Assembly: GCF_002374315.1 (NCBI RefSeq)
Contig: NZ_NWUX01000001.1
Span: 1 to 64,000 of the forward strand
Reading direction: 5' to 3'
From: Vreelandella nigrificans
GTDB lineage: Bacteria; Pseudomonadota; Gammaproteobacteria; Pseudomonadales; Halomonadaceae
DNA: 64,000 nucleotides
Made by a program: the position numbers and the translations under genes. A model generated the notes under the pieces. It saw only the letters and a program-made list of their open reading frames with translations. It had not been told where the DNA came from and did no database searches. Every line of letters begins with the position of its first letter. Position 1 is the stretch's first letter. Positions 19,945-30,239 of the stretch are shown here, one piece after another.

Positions 19945-20538
19945 ATGAGTGAACAAACCACACAGGGTGTTACACCACGCAGTGATCTATTGGTTTGGAT
20001 CGACTTAGAGATGACCGGTCTAGAGCCAGACAAAGAGCGCATTATCGAGGTGGCGACGTTAATTACCGATGCCGATTTAAACGTGGTAGCGGAAGGGCCG
20101 ATAATTGCGGTGAAGCAGCCAGATAGCCTGTTGGCCAAAATGGATAACTGGAATCAAAAGACCCATGGAGAGTCAGGTTTGGTCGCGCGGGTAAAAGCCA
20201 GTCAGATAGACACCGCTGAGGCCGAGCAGCAAACCCTGGCATTTTTGCAGCAGTATGTGGCGGCCGGTACGTCGCCCATGTGTGGCAACAGTATTCATCA
20301 GGATCGTCGCTTTTTAGAGCGTGAGATGCCTGCGCTGCTCAGTTTTTTCCACTACCGTAACCTGGATGTATCTACCCTTAAGGAGTTGGCAAAGCGCTGG
20401 AATCCAGGGGCGCTGGTGGGCTTTAAAAAGCAGAATGTTCATTTGGCAATGGATGATATTAAAGAGTCTATTGCTGAACTGGCTCACTATCGCAGTACTT
20501 TCTTGCGTGTTGATCAAGCCGGAGACGAAGAGGAGTAA
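19945..20538 (+). CDS. orn: oligoribonuclease
   Basis: Orn degrades 2- to 5-nucleotide RNAs, including pGpG from cyclic-di-GMP breakdown. The 197-residue DEDDh exonuclease (E. coli 181) has [34 protein letters not shown], and [14 protein letters not shown] with the catalytic acidic residues and histidine. An ATG at 19936 directly abuts AAGGA and is too close; the ATG at 19945 has correct spacing. The last 25 bp overlap the 3' end of queG on the other strand. Confidence 0.96.
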   Translation: MSEQTTQGVTPRSDLLVWIDLEMTGLEPDKERIIEVATLITDADLNVVAEGPIIAVKQPDSLLAKMDNWNQKTHGESGLVARVKASQIDTAEAEQQTLAFLQQYVAAGTSPMCGNSIHQDRRFLEREMPALLSFFHYRNLDVSTLKELAKRWNPGALVGFKKQNVHLAMDDIKESIAELAHYRSTFLRVDQAGDEEE

Positions 20539-21662
20539 AGTGTTTTAGTGGAAATGCGCTCACCGCGCTTAAGACGCTGCTCCTCAAGCGCCCAGGCGAC
20601 ATGTTCCCGCACCAACGCGCTGGGGTAAGCTCTACGTGCAAATAGTGCGGCTTCTACGGCTTCGCTCCAGGGAGCGTTGCCGAGGCCAATGGCGATATTG
20701 CGCAGCCAGCGCTCGTAGCCAATGCGCCGAATGGGGCTGCCAGCGGTTTTGTCCAGAAACTCTGCCTCGCCCCAGGCAAATAGACTGATAAGTGACGCGC
20801 GGTCAAGGTCGTGGCGTGGGGTGAAGTCGTCTTCCTGTGTGGTGCGAGTGAAGCGCGTAAAGGGGCATACCAGCTGGCAGTCGTCGCAGCCATAAACGCG
20901 GTTGCCCATAGGGCGGCGAAATTCAATTGGAATCGCGCCATGCAGTTCAATAGTGAGATACGAAATACACTTGCGTGAGTCGACCACTTTATCGTCAACG
21001 ATGGCGCCGGTTGGGCAGGCGGTGCGGCAGGCGCTACAGCTGCCGCAGTGTTCGTGCTCAAAGGGTGGGTCAATGGGTAACGGTAGGTCGGTATACAGCT
21101 CGCCCAGGAAAAACAGCGAGCCTGCTTTGGGGTTGAGCAACATAGCATTTTTGCCAAACCAGCCAAGGCCTGCTTTTTGCGCGAGGGCGCGCTCCATTAC
21201 TGGCGCTGAGTCGACAAATGCACGGTAGCCGATTTTTCCGACTTCCTGCTCAATCTTTTTCGCCAGTAGGGCTAAGCGTTTACGTATTAATTTGTGATAA
21301 TCGCGGCCAAGAGCATAGCGGGACACATAAGCGCGCTGAGGTTGCCCAAGCACTTTTGCGCTTTCAACCTCAGCGGGCAGGTAGTCCATACGTACGCTGA
21401 TCACCCTCTGAGTGCCAGGTTCAAGCTCTTCAGGGCGAGTTCGCTTAGTGCCATGCTTGGCCATAAAGCCCATCTCGCCGTGGTAGCCTTTCTCAAGCCA
21501 AGCATTCAGGTGCGTTTCGTGGGCGGCAAGTTGGGTATCTGTTATACCTACTTGCTGAAACCCGAGTTCGCGGCCCCAGCGCTTAATTAGCTCGGCAAGT
21601 TGGCTAAGCTGTTCACTAGTAAGTTGTTCACTAGAGAGTGGAAAAGTGGTGGAACTTGGCAT
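20514..21662 (-). CDS. queG: epoxyqueuosine reductase QueG
   Basis: QueG reduces epoxyqueuosine to queuosine in tRNA, using cobalamin and two 4Fe-4S clusters. The 382-residue protein (E. coli 379) has two ferredoxin-like cysteine sets: [12 protein letters not shown] and, about 45 residues later, [10 protein letters not shown]. The N-terminal part has [18 protein letters not shown]. It depends on cobalamin, and a corrinoid adenosyltransferase gene lies at 35.2 kb. The gene is convergent with orn and overlaps its end by 25 bp. Confidence 0.96.
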   Translation of the reverse strand: MPSSTTFPLSSEQLTSEQLSQLAELIKRWGRELGFQQVGITDTQLAAHETHLNAWLEKGYHGEMGFMAKHGTKRTRPEELEPGTQRVISVRMDYLPAEVESAKVLGQPQRAYVSRYALGRDYHKLIRKRLALLAKKIEQEVGKIGYRAFVDSAPVMERALAQKAGLGWFGKNAMLLNPKAGSLFFLGELYTDLPLPIDPPFEHEHCGSCSACRTACPTGAIVDDKVVDSRKCISYLTIELHGAIPIEFRRPMGNRVYGCDDCQLVCPFTRFTRTTQEDDFTPRHDLDRASLISLFAWGEAEFLDKTAGSPIRRIGYERWLRNIAIGLGNAPWSEAVEAALFARRAYPSALVREHVAWALEEQRLKRGERISTKTLYSSSSPA

Positions 21663-21766
21663 TGTCAGTCAGCGTTAACCCGTTAAGCACGTTATGCTAA
21701 CGCATTAGCCGCTGCTACAACATGCTGTCAGTGATAATGCTGGTGTAACACCCACAAGGAGATACC

Positions 21767-23260
21767 GTGTCCACGTTGAGTACGTCTTCACTACGCCCCC
21801 TCTACACCGCGGCGCAAGTGCGTGAGCTTGACCGCCGTACTATCGCGGGTGGAATCGAAAGTTTTGCCCTGATGCAACGGGCGGCATCCAGCGCTTGGCA
21901 CAGCTTTCGTTCCCGTTGGCCTCATGCACGCAGCGTTACCGTGCTATGCGGCAGTGGTAATAATGGTGGCGACGGCCACGTGTTGGCGGCACTGGCAATG
22001 CAGTCGGGATTAAAAGTGCAGCGCATTTCTCTTAAACCGTTGGCTGTGTTGTCTGGAGATGTTGCCCGGGCAGCCGAACTTGCAACCGCGGCGGGTGTGG
22101 GGTTTGACGAGTGGCAGCCGGGCACCACATTGGTCGGTGAGGTAGTGGTAGATGCACTGCTGGGGACTGGGTTGGCCGGTGAGGTGGCGGGCGATGTAAA
22201 GCGCGCGATTAGCGCGATTAACGAGGCTAGCCAGCCGGTGTTGGCGTTGGATACTCCTTCCGGGTTATCTGCTGATACCGGGGCAGTGCTTGGTACAGCC
22301 GTAATGGCGACCTGCACGGTGACGTTTATCGGCGATAAAGTAGGTCTCCATACTGGAGATGCACCTGCCTATACCGGTGAGATTGATTTTCGTCCCTTGG
22401 GTGTTAAAGCTCAGGTGTATTTTGATATTCCCCCCTCGGCCTGGCGGCTGGATGACTCTCTTTTACTAGAGGCTTTTAGGCCGCGTTCACGCATATGCCA
22501 TAAAGGCAGCCTGGGGCATGTGCTGGTAATGGGCGGTGCGCCAGGCTTTGGTGGCGCGGCACTGCTTGCTTCCCAGGCAGCGGCACGTTTAGGTGCAGGT
22601 AAGGTCACCTTAGCAACTTCTCCAGAACATGTGACCGCAAGTTTGGTGCGTTGCCCTGAGGTGATGGCTCACGGCATTCGTGGAGGCGCTGAGGCTGGCA
22701 TGTTGCCCTCACAGGCGGATGTTGTCGTAGTGGGGCCAGGATTAGGGCAGGGCGCCTGGGGACAGGCGATTTTACAGAGCGCCTTGCAGTCATCTGCTCC
22801 CCTTGTTGTCGACGCCGATGCGCTTAACTTGCTGGCTAGTCACTGGCCAGAAGAGCGTCGTGATAATTGGGTTTTAACGCCCCACCCAGGCGAGGCTGCA
22901 CGGTTACTGGGCTGTTCGGTGGCAGATATTCAGTCAGATCGGCCAGAGGCAGCGCGAGCACTACAGCGTGCACGAGGAGGGGTAATCATATTGAAAGGTG
23001 CTGGGAGCCTGGTGGTTGGGCCAAGTGGGTTAGTGGTGTGCCCCTATGGGAATCCCGGCATGGCGAGTGGCGGTATGGGGGACGTGCTAAGTGGCATGTT
23101 AGGTACGCTGGTAGCACAGAGTAGCACTATTGAACAGGCAGCTTGGTTAGGCGTTATGGCTCACGCGTTGGCGGGTGATGAGGCTGCAAAAACCGAGGGA
23201 GAGCGTGGCCTGCTGGCGAGTGATCTGGCATCCTATGCGCGAGCGTTTATTAACCCGTGA
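21767..23260 (+). CDS. nnr: bifunctional NAD(P)HX epimerase/dehydratase
   Basis: This enzyme repairs hydrated, damaged NAD(P)H. The 497-residue fusion has the N-terminal epimerase domain (GSGNNGGDGHVLAA, about residues 1-215) and the C-terminal ADP-dependent dehydratase (about 225-495) with VVGPGLGQG, DADALNLLA, ILKGAGSLV and GNPGMASGGMGDVLSG. E. coli Nnr has 515 residues and the same order. It starts with GTG behind AAGGAG. It heads the nnr-tsaE-amiB-mutL-miaA-hfq-hflX run. Confidence 0.95.
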   Translation: MSTLSTSSLRPLYTAAQVRELDRRTIAGGIESFALMQRAASSAWHSFRSRWPHARSVTVLCGSGNNGGDGHVLAALAMQSGLKVQRISLKPLAVLSGDVARAAELATAAGVGFDEWQPGTTLVGEVVVDALLGTGLAGEVAGDVKRAISAINEASQPVLALDTPSGLSADTGAVLGTAVMATCTVTFIGDKVGLHTGDAPAYTGEIDFRPLGVKAQVYFDIPPSAWRLDDSLLLEAFRPRSRICHKGSLGHVLVMGGAPGFGGAALLASQAAARLGAGKVTLATSPEHVTASLVRCPEVMAHGIRGGAEAGMLPSQADVVVVGPGLGQGAWGQAILQSALQSSAPLVVDADALNLLASHWPEERRDNWVLTPHPGEAARLLGCSVADIQSDRPEAARALQRARGGVIILKGAGSLVVGPSGLVVCPYGNPGMASGGMGDVLSGMLGTLVAQSSTIEQAAWLGVMAHALAGDEAAKTEGERGLLASDLASYARAFINP

Positions 23261-23271
23261 AGGCAGCCTAC

Positions 23272-23769
23272 ATGCAGGTGCAATTGAGTAATGAAACATT
23301 CCATGTGGCGTTTGGTGAAGCGCTAGGACAGGCGTTGAAAGGCCGTGGGCGTGTTTACTTAGAGGGCGACTTAGGCGCAGGCAAAACCACGTTAACACGA
23401 GGTATTTTGCGAGCGTATGGCTTTCAAGGGGCAGTGAAGAGCCCTACGTACACCTTGGTTGAGCCCTATGAAATAGGCGAGCAACGTATCTATCATCTGG
23501 ATCTTTATCGTCTTGCTGACCCTGAAGAGCTAGAGTTTATTGGTGGGCGTGACGTGTTGGCCGATGGCGCGCTTTGCCTTATTGAATGGCCTAGTCGTGG
23601 AGAAGGCTGGTTGCCAGCACCAGACTTGCGTATAGAACTTAATGTTGCTGAGCAAGGGCGACTCGCAGTGTTAACAGCGAATAGTGAGCTAGGTGAGCTG
23701 GCTGTGAAGGTACTTGCGAAGCAAGCAGACGACATGCAACAGGAGCATGGTGTGATTCAATGGAAATGA
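23272..23769 (+). CDS. tsaE: tRNA threonylcarbamoyladenosine synthesis ATPase TsaE
   Basis: TsaE is the small ATPase that works with TsaB and TsaD to make t6A at position 37 of ANN-decoding tRNAs. The product has 165 residues (E. coli 153), with Walker A GDLGAGKTTL, the segment VKSPTYTLVEPY, and IYHLDLYRL. Two starts are possible: GTG 23257, overlapping the nnr stop as GTGA, or ATG 23272 with AAGG at good spacing, which I prefer. Its end overlaps the start of amiB. Confidence 0.93.
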   Translation: MQVQLSNETFHVAFGEALGQALKGRGRVYLEGDLGAGKTTLTRGILRAYGFQGAVKSPTYTLVEPYEIGEQRIYHLDLYRLADPEELEFIGGRDVLADGALCLIEWPSRGEGWLPAPDLRIELNVAEQGRLAVLTANSELGELAVKVLAKQADDMQQEHGVIQWK

Positions 23770-25262
23770 TAGGCGTATTAAAACGCTTAGCGCGTAAGTT
23801 AACTGCTGGCTGCGTCCTGACATTAGCAAGTATATCGTTGCTGCAGGCGGCTACTGTGGAAAGTATGCGCATATGGTCAGCCCCTGATCACGCACGCCTG
23901 GTATTCGACCTTTCTGAAGCTGCCAGTGCGAATGTTTTTTCGCTAGACAATCCCGCACGCTTAGTCATCGACCTTGATGAGAGTCGAATGAATACCGATG
24001 CCTCAACACTACCGCTAGATGGTAGTGCCATTGATGCTGTGCGTACCGGTACACGAGATGGCGGCGGACTACGAGTCGTGCTAGAACTCAACCGTGAAAT
24101 CTCGCCACGTCACTTCTCCTTGCCGCCTAACGACCAGTACGGCCACCGTTTAGTCGTCGATCTGGAGTATCCTGGCGAGAGTGCGGTAGAGAACCCGATT
24201 GACCCTATTGAGGCGATGATCCGCGATCAAGAGATAATGGCCCAGCGGGCCAGTGTGCAAGCAGATTTACAGATAGCGGATGCGCAGGTTTCAGGTAGCG
24301 AAGCAGCCCCACCTGCAGAGCAGCGCCCACGCCCCGAAGCAGTACAGCAGCCTGCTCAGCCACATCCGCAGCGGGATATTATTATTGCTATTGATCCTGG
24401 TCACGGTGGAGAAGATCCAGGTGCAATTGGTCCAGCGGGTACCCGAGAGAAGGATGTAGTGCTTGAAATCTCACGTCGCTTGGCGTCGGAGATAAATGGC
24501 ACGCGTGGCTTTAAGGCGGTATTAATTCGCGACGGTGATTACTATTTGGGATTACGCCAGCGTACCCAACTTGCCCGGGAGCAGAAGGCTGACTTTTTTG
24601 TTTCCATCCATGCTGATGCCTTTACTAGTCCTCGTCCTCAGGGTAGCTCAGTTTATGCGTTGTCTCAGCGGGGGGCGTCATCAGAAACTGCTCAGTGGCT
24701 AGCGGATAGCGAAAATCGTGCCGATCTAATAGGTGGCGTCGATGGCAGTCTTTCCCTACGTGATCGAGACCAAGTGCTGCGTGGTGTGCTATTAGACCTG
24801 ACCATGACAGCAACGCTTAATGATTCGCTTTCGGTCGGTAGCCAAGTGCTGGAGCAACTTGGGCGTGTTAATAGGCTGCATAAATCTCGTGTTGAGCAGG
24901 CTGGGTTTATGGTGCTTAAGTCTCCAGATATTCCTTCGCTGCTTATTGAAGTAGGGTTTATCTCTAACCCGGAAGAAGAGCGACGGCTTCGCGACCCGGT
25001 GCATCAGCAAGGACTTTCTACTGCTATTTTTAGAGGGATGCGTGAGCACTTCGAACGCAACCCACCGCCAGCGAGCCTGCTGGCTTGGCAGAGAGATAAT
25101 CAGCGCCAGCCGAGTGGCAACGAATACCGTATTCAATCTGGGGATACGCTATCGGCAATTGCGGTACGCCATGGTGTGCCTGTCAATCAGTTAAGGCAGG
25201 TGAACGATCTCAACGGCGATGTGATTCGCGTCGGTCAAGTGCTGCGTATTCCCAGTTCATGA
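23760..25262 (+). CDS. amiB: N-acetylmuramoyl-L-alanine amidase, AmiB/AmiC type with LysM
   Basis: The enzyme cleaves the stem peptide from MurNAc to separate daughter cells. The 500-residue protein has a signal peptide (to about residue 30), an AMIN domain for septal targeting (about 31-135), a proline- and glutamine-rich linker (about 175-205), the zinc amidase domain starting IAIDPGHGGEDPGA with later FVSIHADAF and LLIEVGFISN, and one C-terminal LysM (YRIQSGDTLSAIAVRHG) for glycan binding. The ATG at 23760 overlaps tsaE by 10 bp; an ATG two codons on (23766) would overlap by 4. Confidence 0.93.
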   Translation: MEMIGVLKRLARKLTAGCVLTLASISLLQAATVESMRIWSAPDHARLVFDLSEAASANVFSLDNPARLVIDLDESRMNTDASTLPLDGSAIDAVRTGTRDGGGLRVVLELNREISPRHFSLPPNDQYGHRLVVDLEYPGESAVENPIDPIEAMIRDQEIMAQRASVQADLQIADAQVSGSEAAPPAEQRPRPEAVQQPAQPHPQRDIIIAIDPGHGGEDPGAIGPAGTREKDVVLEISRRLASEINGTRGFKAVLIRDGDYYLGLRQRTQLAREQKADFFVSIHADAFTSPRPQGSSVYALSQRGASSETAQWLADSENRADLIGGVDGSLSLRDRDQVLRGVLLDLTMTATLNDSLSVGSQVLEQLGRVNRLHKSRVEQAGFMVLKSPDIPSLLIEVGFISNPEEERRLRDPVHQQGLSTAIFRGMREHFERNPPPASLLAWQRDNQRQPSGNEYRIQSGDTLSAIAVRHGVPVNQLRQVNDLNGDVIRVGQVLRIPSS

Positions 25263-25284
25263 TAATAGACTTCTGAGGTGACGC

Positions 25285-27225
25285 TTGACTGAAGTGATCT
25301 CTTCGACATCACGTATCCATGTGCTTGACCCCCGGCTAGCTAACCAAATAGCCGCCGGGGAGGTGGTCGAGCGTCCTTCATCGGTGACCAAAGAACTGAT
25401 AGAAAACGCGATTGATGCAGGTAGTCAGCGCATTGAAGTTGAGATTGAGCAGGGCGGTGCTCGGCTTATCAAAGTGCGTGACGACGGCATTGGTATTGGG
25501 GAGCAGGATCTGCCATTAGCGCTGGCGCGTCATGCTACTAGCAAAATTAGCAGCCTTGAGGATTTAGAGGGTGTTAGCTCGCTGGGGTTTCGCGGCGAGG
25601 CTTTAGCGTCGATTAGCTCAGTGTCGCGCTTAGAGCTGATCTCCAATGCCGAAGAGGATCCGCGTCAAGGCTGGCGAGTAGTGGCAGAGGGGCGTGGTAT
25701 GGAAGCAAGAGTGACTCCAGCCCCTCATCCTCGTGGAACCAGCGTTGCCGTACGGGATCTTTTTTTCAATACTCCAGCGCGACGAAAATTTCTACGCACC
25801 GAAAAAACAGAGTTTGCCCATGTAGAAGAGGCGTTCCGTCGGCAGGCGTTGTCACGTTACGACATTGCCTGGGTGTTGCGCCATAACCAGAAAGTTATCC
25901 ACCAGTTGCCGCCGGGTGTGACTGCTGTAGCGAGAGAGCGGCGCATTGCTTCACTGCTGGGCAAAAGTTTTATTGAGCACGCGCGTTATATCGAGCGTGA
26001 AGCGGGCGGGCTGCGATTAAGCGGCTGGGTAGGCCTGCCTACTCACTCACGCTCCCAAGCAGACCAGCAGTACTTTTTTGTAAATGGCCGTGTGGTGCGT
26101 GACCGCTTGGTTGCGCATGCGGTGCGCCAAGCCTACCGCGACGTACTTTATAACGGTCGCCACCCAGTGTTTGTGCTCTATCTTGAGCTAGACCCGGATG
26201 TGGTGGATGTCAACGTGCATCCCACTAAGCATGAAGTACGCTTTCGTGATGGGCGCATGGTGCATGATTTTCTGTACTCTAGTTTACACCACTGCCTGGC
26301 TGCTTCTAAGCCTGTTGACGACGGCCAGCAGCAGGGGGATGAGCAGCAGGATGATGAGTTGCAGGCTGTGGAGCGGCCGACTGGGCAGGCCGATGGGCTG
26401 GTAAATCAGCCATCTACGCCACGCTGGCAGCAACAGGGTATGGCCCTGGCGGAAAGCCCCGCACGTCACCCTGGTGCCGAGCGGGTACGTCGTTTTATGC
26501 AGGGCTATCAAGCATTGCATCCTGATCACGAAGAAACGCTACTCACGCCACAGCCGAGTGGGCCAAGCGCTAATAGCCTAAATGCCACGGAAGTGCGTGA
26601 AGCCCCGCTGAGTATGCCTGAGCATGATGCGACGGTAGCCCCGCCGCTCGGTTTTGCGCTAGGGCAGTTGCATGGGGTGTATATTTTGGCACAAAACGCT
26701 AAAGGACTCGTGCTTGTAGATATGCATGCTGCCCACGAGCGGATTGTGTATGAGCGTATGAAGAATCAGTTGGCAGCGGCGACGGGAATTGATGCCCAGC
26801 CCTTGTTGGTACCTGTTTCTCTAGCGGCGAGTCGTGCTGAAGTTGCCACCGCAGAGAGTGAGCGCGAAGCCATTACCCAGTTGGGCGTTGAGCTTGATGT
26901 GGCTGGGCCTGAAACTCTACTGGTGCGACAATTACCGGCCCTGCTAGCTCAGGCGGACCCAGAGGCGCTGGTGCGCGAAATGCTGGAAGAGCTGGCTCGC
27001 TTTGGCCGCACTCAGCAAGTGGAAGCGCGTATCCATGAACTGCTCTCCTCCATGGCGTGCCATGGCAGTGTGCGTGCTAACCGGCGCTTAACCATTGACG
27101 AAATGAATGCGTTATTGCGCGATATGGAGCGTACCGAGCGCAGTGATCAGTGTAACCATGGCCGCCCCACCTGGACGCAAATGAGTATGAAAGCGCTTGA
27201 CCGCCTGTTTCTGCGCGGCCAATGA
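25285..27225 (+). CDS. mutL: DNA mismatch repair protein MutL, endonuclease type
   Basis: MutL couples MutS mismatch recognition to strand removal. The 646-residue protein has the GHKL ATPase domain ([39 protein letters not shown]) in the first 330 residues, a variable Q- and E-rich linker, and a C-terminal dimer domain. That domain carries [12 protein letters not shown] (Asp479-Glu490), which fits the metal-binding endonuclease pattern, plus Cys592 in ACHG and CNHGRP at 623-628. E. coli MutL lacks these; P. aeruginosa MutL has them. It starts with TTG behind GAGGTG, 22 bp after amiB. Confidence 0.95.
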   Translation: MTEVISSTSRIHVLDPRLANQIAAGEVVERPSSVTKELIENAIDAGSQRIEVEIEQGGARLIKVRDDGIGIGEQDLPLALARHATSKISSLEDLEGVSSLGFRGEALASISSVSRLELISNAEEDPRQGWRVVAEGRGMEARVTPAPHPRGTSVAVRDLFFNTPARRKFLRTEKTEFAHVEEAFRRQALSRYDIAWVLRHNQKVIHQLPPGVTAVARERRIASLLGKSFIEHARYIEREAGGLRLSGWVGLPTHSRSQADQQYFFVNGRVVRDRLVAHAVRQAYRDVLYNGRHPVFVLYLELDPDVVDVNVHPTKHEVRFRDGRMVHDFLYSSLHHCLAASKPVDDGQQQGDEQQDDELQAVERPTGQADGLVNQPSTPRWQQQGMALAESPARHPGAERVRRFMQGYQALHPDHEETLLTPQPSGPSANSLNATEVREAPLSMPEHDATVAPPLGFALGQLHGVYILAQNAKGLVLVDMHAAHERIVYERMKNQLAAATGIDAQPLLVPVSLAASRAEVATAESEREAITQLGVELDVAGPETLLVRQLPALLAQADPEALVREMLEELARFGRTQQVEARIHELLSSMACHGSVRANRRLTIDEMNALLRDMERTERSDQCNHGRPTWTQMSMKALDRLFLRGQ

Positions 27226-27255
27226 ATAATAGATTAGATGGAGTGCTGAGAGCTG

Positions 27256-28194
27256 ATGGCTGATACACGCCCCTGGGCGATTTTTCTTATGGGGCCAACA
27301 GCGGCCGGAAAAACAGATACCGCAATAGCGCTACATGAAAAGTTAGGGCATGAACTAATTAGCGTTGATTCTGCCATGGTATACCGAGGATTGGATATTG
27401 GCAGTGCCAAGCCCAGTGCAGATGAGCTTGCTCGAGCGCCCCATCGGCTAATTGATATCCGTGATCCAGCACAACCCTACTCGGCGGCTGATTTCCGTAA
27501 CGATGCTCTGCATGAGATGCGGCAAATTAGCGCGGCAGGTAAAGTCCCGCTCTTAGTTGGCGGCACGATGCTGTATTACAAACGCTTGGTCGAAGGGGTG
27601 GCTAATTTGCCAGCGGCTGACGAGGCTATTCGCCAGCGCTTAGAAGAACAGCGCCAGTTGGAAGGATTAGAGGGCTTGCATCGTTCGTTGGCAAAGGTCG
27701 ATCCCGCCTCGGCTACGCGCATTCACCCCAATGATCCACAGCGTTTAATGCGTGCGTTAGAGGTGTATTACGCCAGTGGTCGGCCTATGAGTGAGCTTTG
27801 GAAAGAGCAGCAGCCGGAAACCTTTCCTTGGCGAGTGCTGTCGATAGCGTTAGCTCCAAGTGATCGGCAGGTTTTACACCAGCGAATTGCTCAGCGCTTT
27901 AATATTATGTTGGCTGAGGGGTTGATAGATGAGGTTGCCGCCCTCAAACAGCGTAATGACCTTCACCTTGGTTTGCCTGCAATGAAAAGCGTTGGCTACC
28001 GGCAGGTATGGGATTATCTGGATGGTGAGTATGACCAAGCAGAGTTGTTAGAGCGCGGAATTATTGCCACTCGCCAACTGGCTAAGCGGCAGTTGACGTG
28101 GTTAAGAAGTTGGCCATCGCTTACATGGATTGATTCACAGCAACCGGACGTATTGGATAAGGTGCTGAAATTCGTGCGTGAAAGCGGTGCTTAG
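27256..28194 (+). CDS. miaA: tRNA dimethylallyltransferase MiaA
   Basis: MiaA adds an isopentenyl group to A37 of tRNAs reading UNN codons. The 312-residue protein (E. coli 316) has the P-loop [45 protein letters not shown], and the C-terminal [12 protein letters not shown] tract. It lies 30 bp after mutL in the conserved order. About 137 bp follow before hfq, enough for the separate hfq promoters known in E. coli, but no clear promoter consensus stands out. Confidence 0.96.
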   Translation: MADTRPWAIFLMGPTAAGKTDTAIALHEKLGHELISVDSAMVYRGLDIGSAKPSADELARAPHRLIDIRDPAQPYSAADFRNDALHEMRQISAAGKVPLLVGGTMLYYKRLVEGVANLPAADEAIRQRLEEQRQLEGLEGLHRSLAKVDPASATRIHPNDPQRLMRALEVYYASGRPMSELWKEQQPETFPWRVLSIALAPSDRQVLHQRIAQRFNIMLAEGLIDEVAALKQRNDLHLGLPAMKSVGYRQVWDYLDGEYDQAELLERGIIATRQLAKRQLTWLRSWPSLTWIDSQQPDVLDKVLKFVRESGA

Positions 28195-28331
28195 CGTAAG
28201 ATAGTGAGTTCGTAAGCAAGTGTTTTCGAGTGGCCGGGTGAACAGGCCTTTCGGGCAACAAGATTGCGGCGTAGCACCAGTAGGGCACGCCATTGATAAC
28301 CAACCCCAACGACAGTTTTAGGGAGAGCAAC

Positions 28332-28580
28332 ATGTCCAAAGGGCAGTCCCTTCAAGACCCGTACCTGAATATTTTGCGCAAGGAGCGCATTCCGGTCTCT
28401 ATTTTCCTGGTAAACGGCATTAAGCTGCAGGGCCAGATTGAATCGTTTGACCAGTTTGTGATCTTGCTGCGCAATACCGTCAGTCAGATGGTTTATAAAC
28501 ATGCTATTTCTACGGTAGTGCCCTCGCGCAATGTGCGCTTGCCGGCACAGGATCCAGCCGCTCCTGATGCGGATATCTAA
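28332..28580 (+). CDS. hfq: RNA chaperone Hfq
   Basis: Hfq forms hexamer rings that pair small RNAs with mRNAs. The 82-residue protein has Sm1 ([20 protein letters not shown]) and Sm2 ([12 protein letters not shown]), with the proximal-face residues of the YKHA box intact. The C-terminal tail is short (about 16 residues, acidic), as in Pseudomonas rather than the 102-residue E. coli form. The ATG at 28332 follows AGGGAGAG; the frame opens earlier at 28293 but without a binding site. Confidence 0.97.
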   Translation: MSKGQSLQDPYLNILRKERIPVSIFLVNGIKLQGQIESFDQFVILLRNTVSQMVYKHAISTVVPSRNVRLPAQDPAAPDADI

Positions 28581-28616
28581 CGCCGTTAGAAAGCAAGAGA
28601 TTCGATGAGGTATTGA

Positions 28617-29927
28617 TTGTTTTTTGAACGCCCAGATGCCGGTGAGACGGCAGTTCTTGTTCACGTTGATTTTCATGATGAGCAAGCACGTGAAGACCCG
28701 GGTGAGTTCTTGGAACTCGTGCGCTCTGCTGGTGCAGAGCCTGCGACATTGCTCACAGCGAGCCGGCAACGGCCTGATTCCCGTACGTTTGTCGGGACAG
28801 GTAAGTTGGAGGAGCTGCGAGCAATGCTCGCTGCTCACCAAGCCGAGCTGGTGATCTTCAACCACACCTTAAAACCTTCCCAAGAGCGTAATCTTGAGCG
28901 TGAGCTTAAGTGCCGAGTACTTGATCGTACCGGTTTGATACTTGATATCTTTGCGCAACGGGCAAGAACTCATGAAGGTAAGCTCCAAGTTGAGCTTGCC
29001 CAGCTTGAATATATGTCTACGCGCCTGATTCGCGGGTGGACGCACCTGGAGCGCCAGAAAGGTGGTATCGGTCTACGCGGCCCTGGTGAAACTCAGCTTG
29101 AAACTGACCGCCGCTTGTTGCGGGTGCGCATTAAGTCGATTCATAAACGGCTTGATAAAGTGCGTAGCCAGCGTGAGCAGAATCGTCGTGCTCGTTCTAG
29201 GGCTGAAATTCATAGTGTTTCACTGGTCGGTTATACCAACGCCGGTAAATCGACGCTATTTAACGCCCTAACGAATGCCGATGTTTACGCAGCTGATCAG
29301 CTATTCGCAACGCTTGATCCAACACTGCGTCGGCTTGAAATAGACGATGTCGGCCCGGTGGTTTTGGCAGATACGGTAGGTTTTATTCGCCATCTGCCCC
29401 ATAAGCTGGTTGAAGCGTTTCGTGCGACATTGCAAGAGGCTGCTGAGGCAACGTTGCTAGTGCACGTTATTGATGCAGCGGATCCGGATAGAGACTTGAA
29501 CGTCGAACAAGTCGAGCGTGTTCTGGAGGAAATTGGTGCCGATAGTGTGCCGGTCCTCAAGGTCATGAATAAAATTGACAAGCTAGATAGTGCGCCGCGT
29601 ATTGAGCGTGATGGACAAGGTCGGCCGGAAGTAGTTTGGCTCTCTGCCCAGCAGGGGCTGGGGTTAAACCTTCTGCTTGAAGCGTTGACCGAGCGATTGG
29701 CAAATGATGTTATCGGCTTTTCGCTGACCCTTTCGCCTGAGCAGGGCAAGCTAAGGGCGGGGCTCCATGAGCTAAACGCTGTACGAGAAGAGTCTTTTGA
29801 TGAGCAGGGGCGTTCAGTACTGGATGTGCGTCTGCCAAGACGAGATTTTAATCAGCTAATGGCCCAGCTAGGCGAGCGTGCTGACACCTATTTGCCAGAA
29901 GCGCTGCGTGAGTCTGACGAGTGGTAG
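28617..29927 (+). CDS. hflX: ribosome-splitting GTPase HflX
   Basis: HflX binds 50S subunits and splits stalled ribosomes under stress. The 436-residue protein (E. coli 426) has the N-terminal HflX domain ending in the glycine-rich GGIGLRGPGETQLETDRR, then G1 GYTNAGKSTLFN, G3 DTVGFIRHLPH and G4 NKID. It starts with TTG behind GATGAGG, giving FFERPDAGE after Met, matching the E. coli start. The stop codon opens a stretch of short repeats (29926-30000). Confidence 0.94.
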   Translation: MFFERPDAGETAVLVHVDFHDEQAREDPGEFLELVRSAGAEPATLLTASRQRPDSRTFVGTGKLEELRAMLAAHQAELVIFNHTLKPSQERNLERELKCRVLDRTGLILDIFAQRARTHEGKLQVELAQLEYMSTRLIRGWTHLERQKGGIGLRGPGETQLETDRRLLRVRIKSIHKRLDKVRSQREQNRRARSRAEIHSVSLVGYTNAGKSTLFNALTNADVYAADQLFATLDPTLRRLEIDDVGPVVLADTVGFIRHLPHKLVEAFRATLQEAAEATLLVHVIDAADPDRDLNVEQVERVLEEIGADSVPVLKVMNKIDKLDSAPRIERDGQGRPEVVWLSAQQGLGLNLLLEALTERLANDVIGFSLTLSPEQGKLRAGLHELNAVREESFDEQGRSVLDVRLPRRDFNQLMAQLGERADTYLPEALRESDEW

Positions 29928-30000
29928 TCTTTAAGCGTGATGACAGTCTTTAGATGATAGTCTTTAGATAGTCTTTAAACGTGGTGATAGCTTTTGCACA
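29926..30000. repeat. imperfect tandem repeats after the hflX stop
   Basis: AGTCTTTA recurs four times, with variable 3-11 base extensions such as AGCGTGATGAC, GATGAT and AACGTGGTGAT, starting at the hflX stop codon. Related AGCTTTT and AGCCTTTG blocks follow to about 30035. The repeats lie in the 312-bp spacer between hflX and hflK. Confidence 0.75.
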
Positions 30001-30084
30001 TGAGGTGGCTTTTACGCGTGTTAGCCTTTGCGAGTTTTTTGTGTGTTAGCTTTCACGCTCACTTAGTTCTAAGGTTCGCTTTAG

Positions 30085-30116
30085 CAGCAGGTTTTATTAA
30101 CAGCAGGTTTTATTAA
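30085..30116. repeat. 16-bp perfect tandem duplication upstream of hflK
   Basis: CAGCAGGTTTTATTAA occurs at 30085-30100 and 30101-30116. The rest of the hflX-hflK spacer (30117-30239) is A/T-rich to about 30178 and probably holds the hflK promoter, but no -10/-35 pair is convincing. A small ACCTC/GAGGT hairpin lies at about 30191-30205. Confidence 0.88.
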
Positions 30117-30239
30117 CAGTTGTATCACTTGATTGTAGAAAAGTGGTACAAGATTGATACAGTAATAATATTAAAAAGCACGGCGGCCTCACCTCCGAGC
30201 GAGGTCGTGTGCAGGTGAATACCTTAGTGGAGATGTAGT

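Noticed and set aside
20654..21166. 170-codon open frame inside queG on the same strand
   Set aside because: Out-of-frame shadow of the cysteine-rich queG region.
28191..28865. 224-codon open frame on the minus strand
   Set aside because: It runs antisense through the end of miaA, all of hfq and the start of hflX; all three are clear family members, and the antisense translation resembles nothing.
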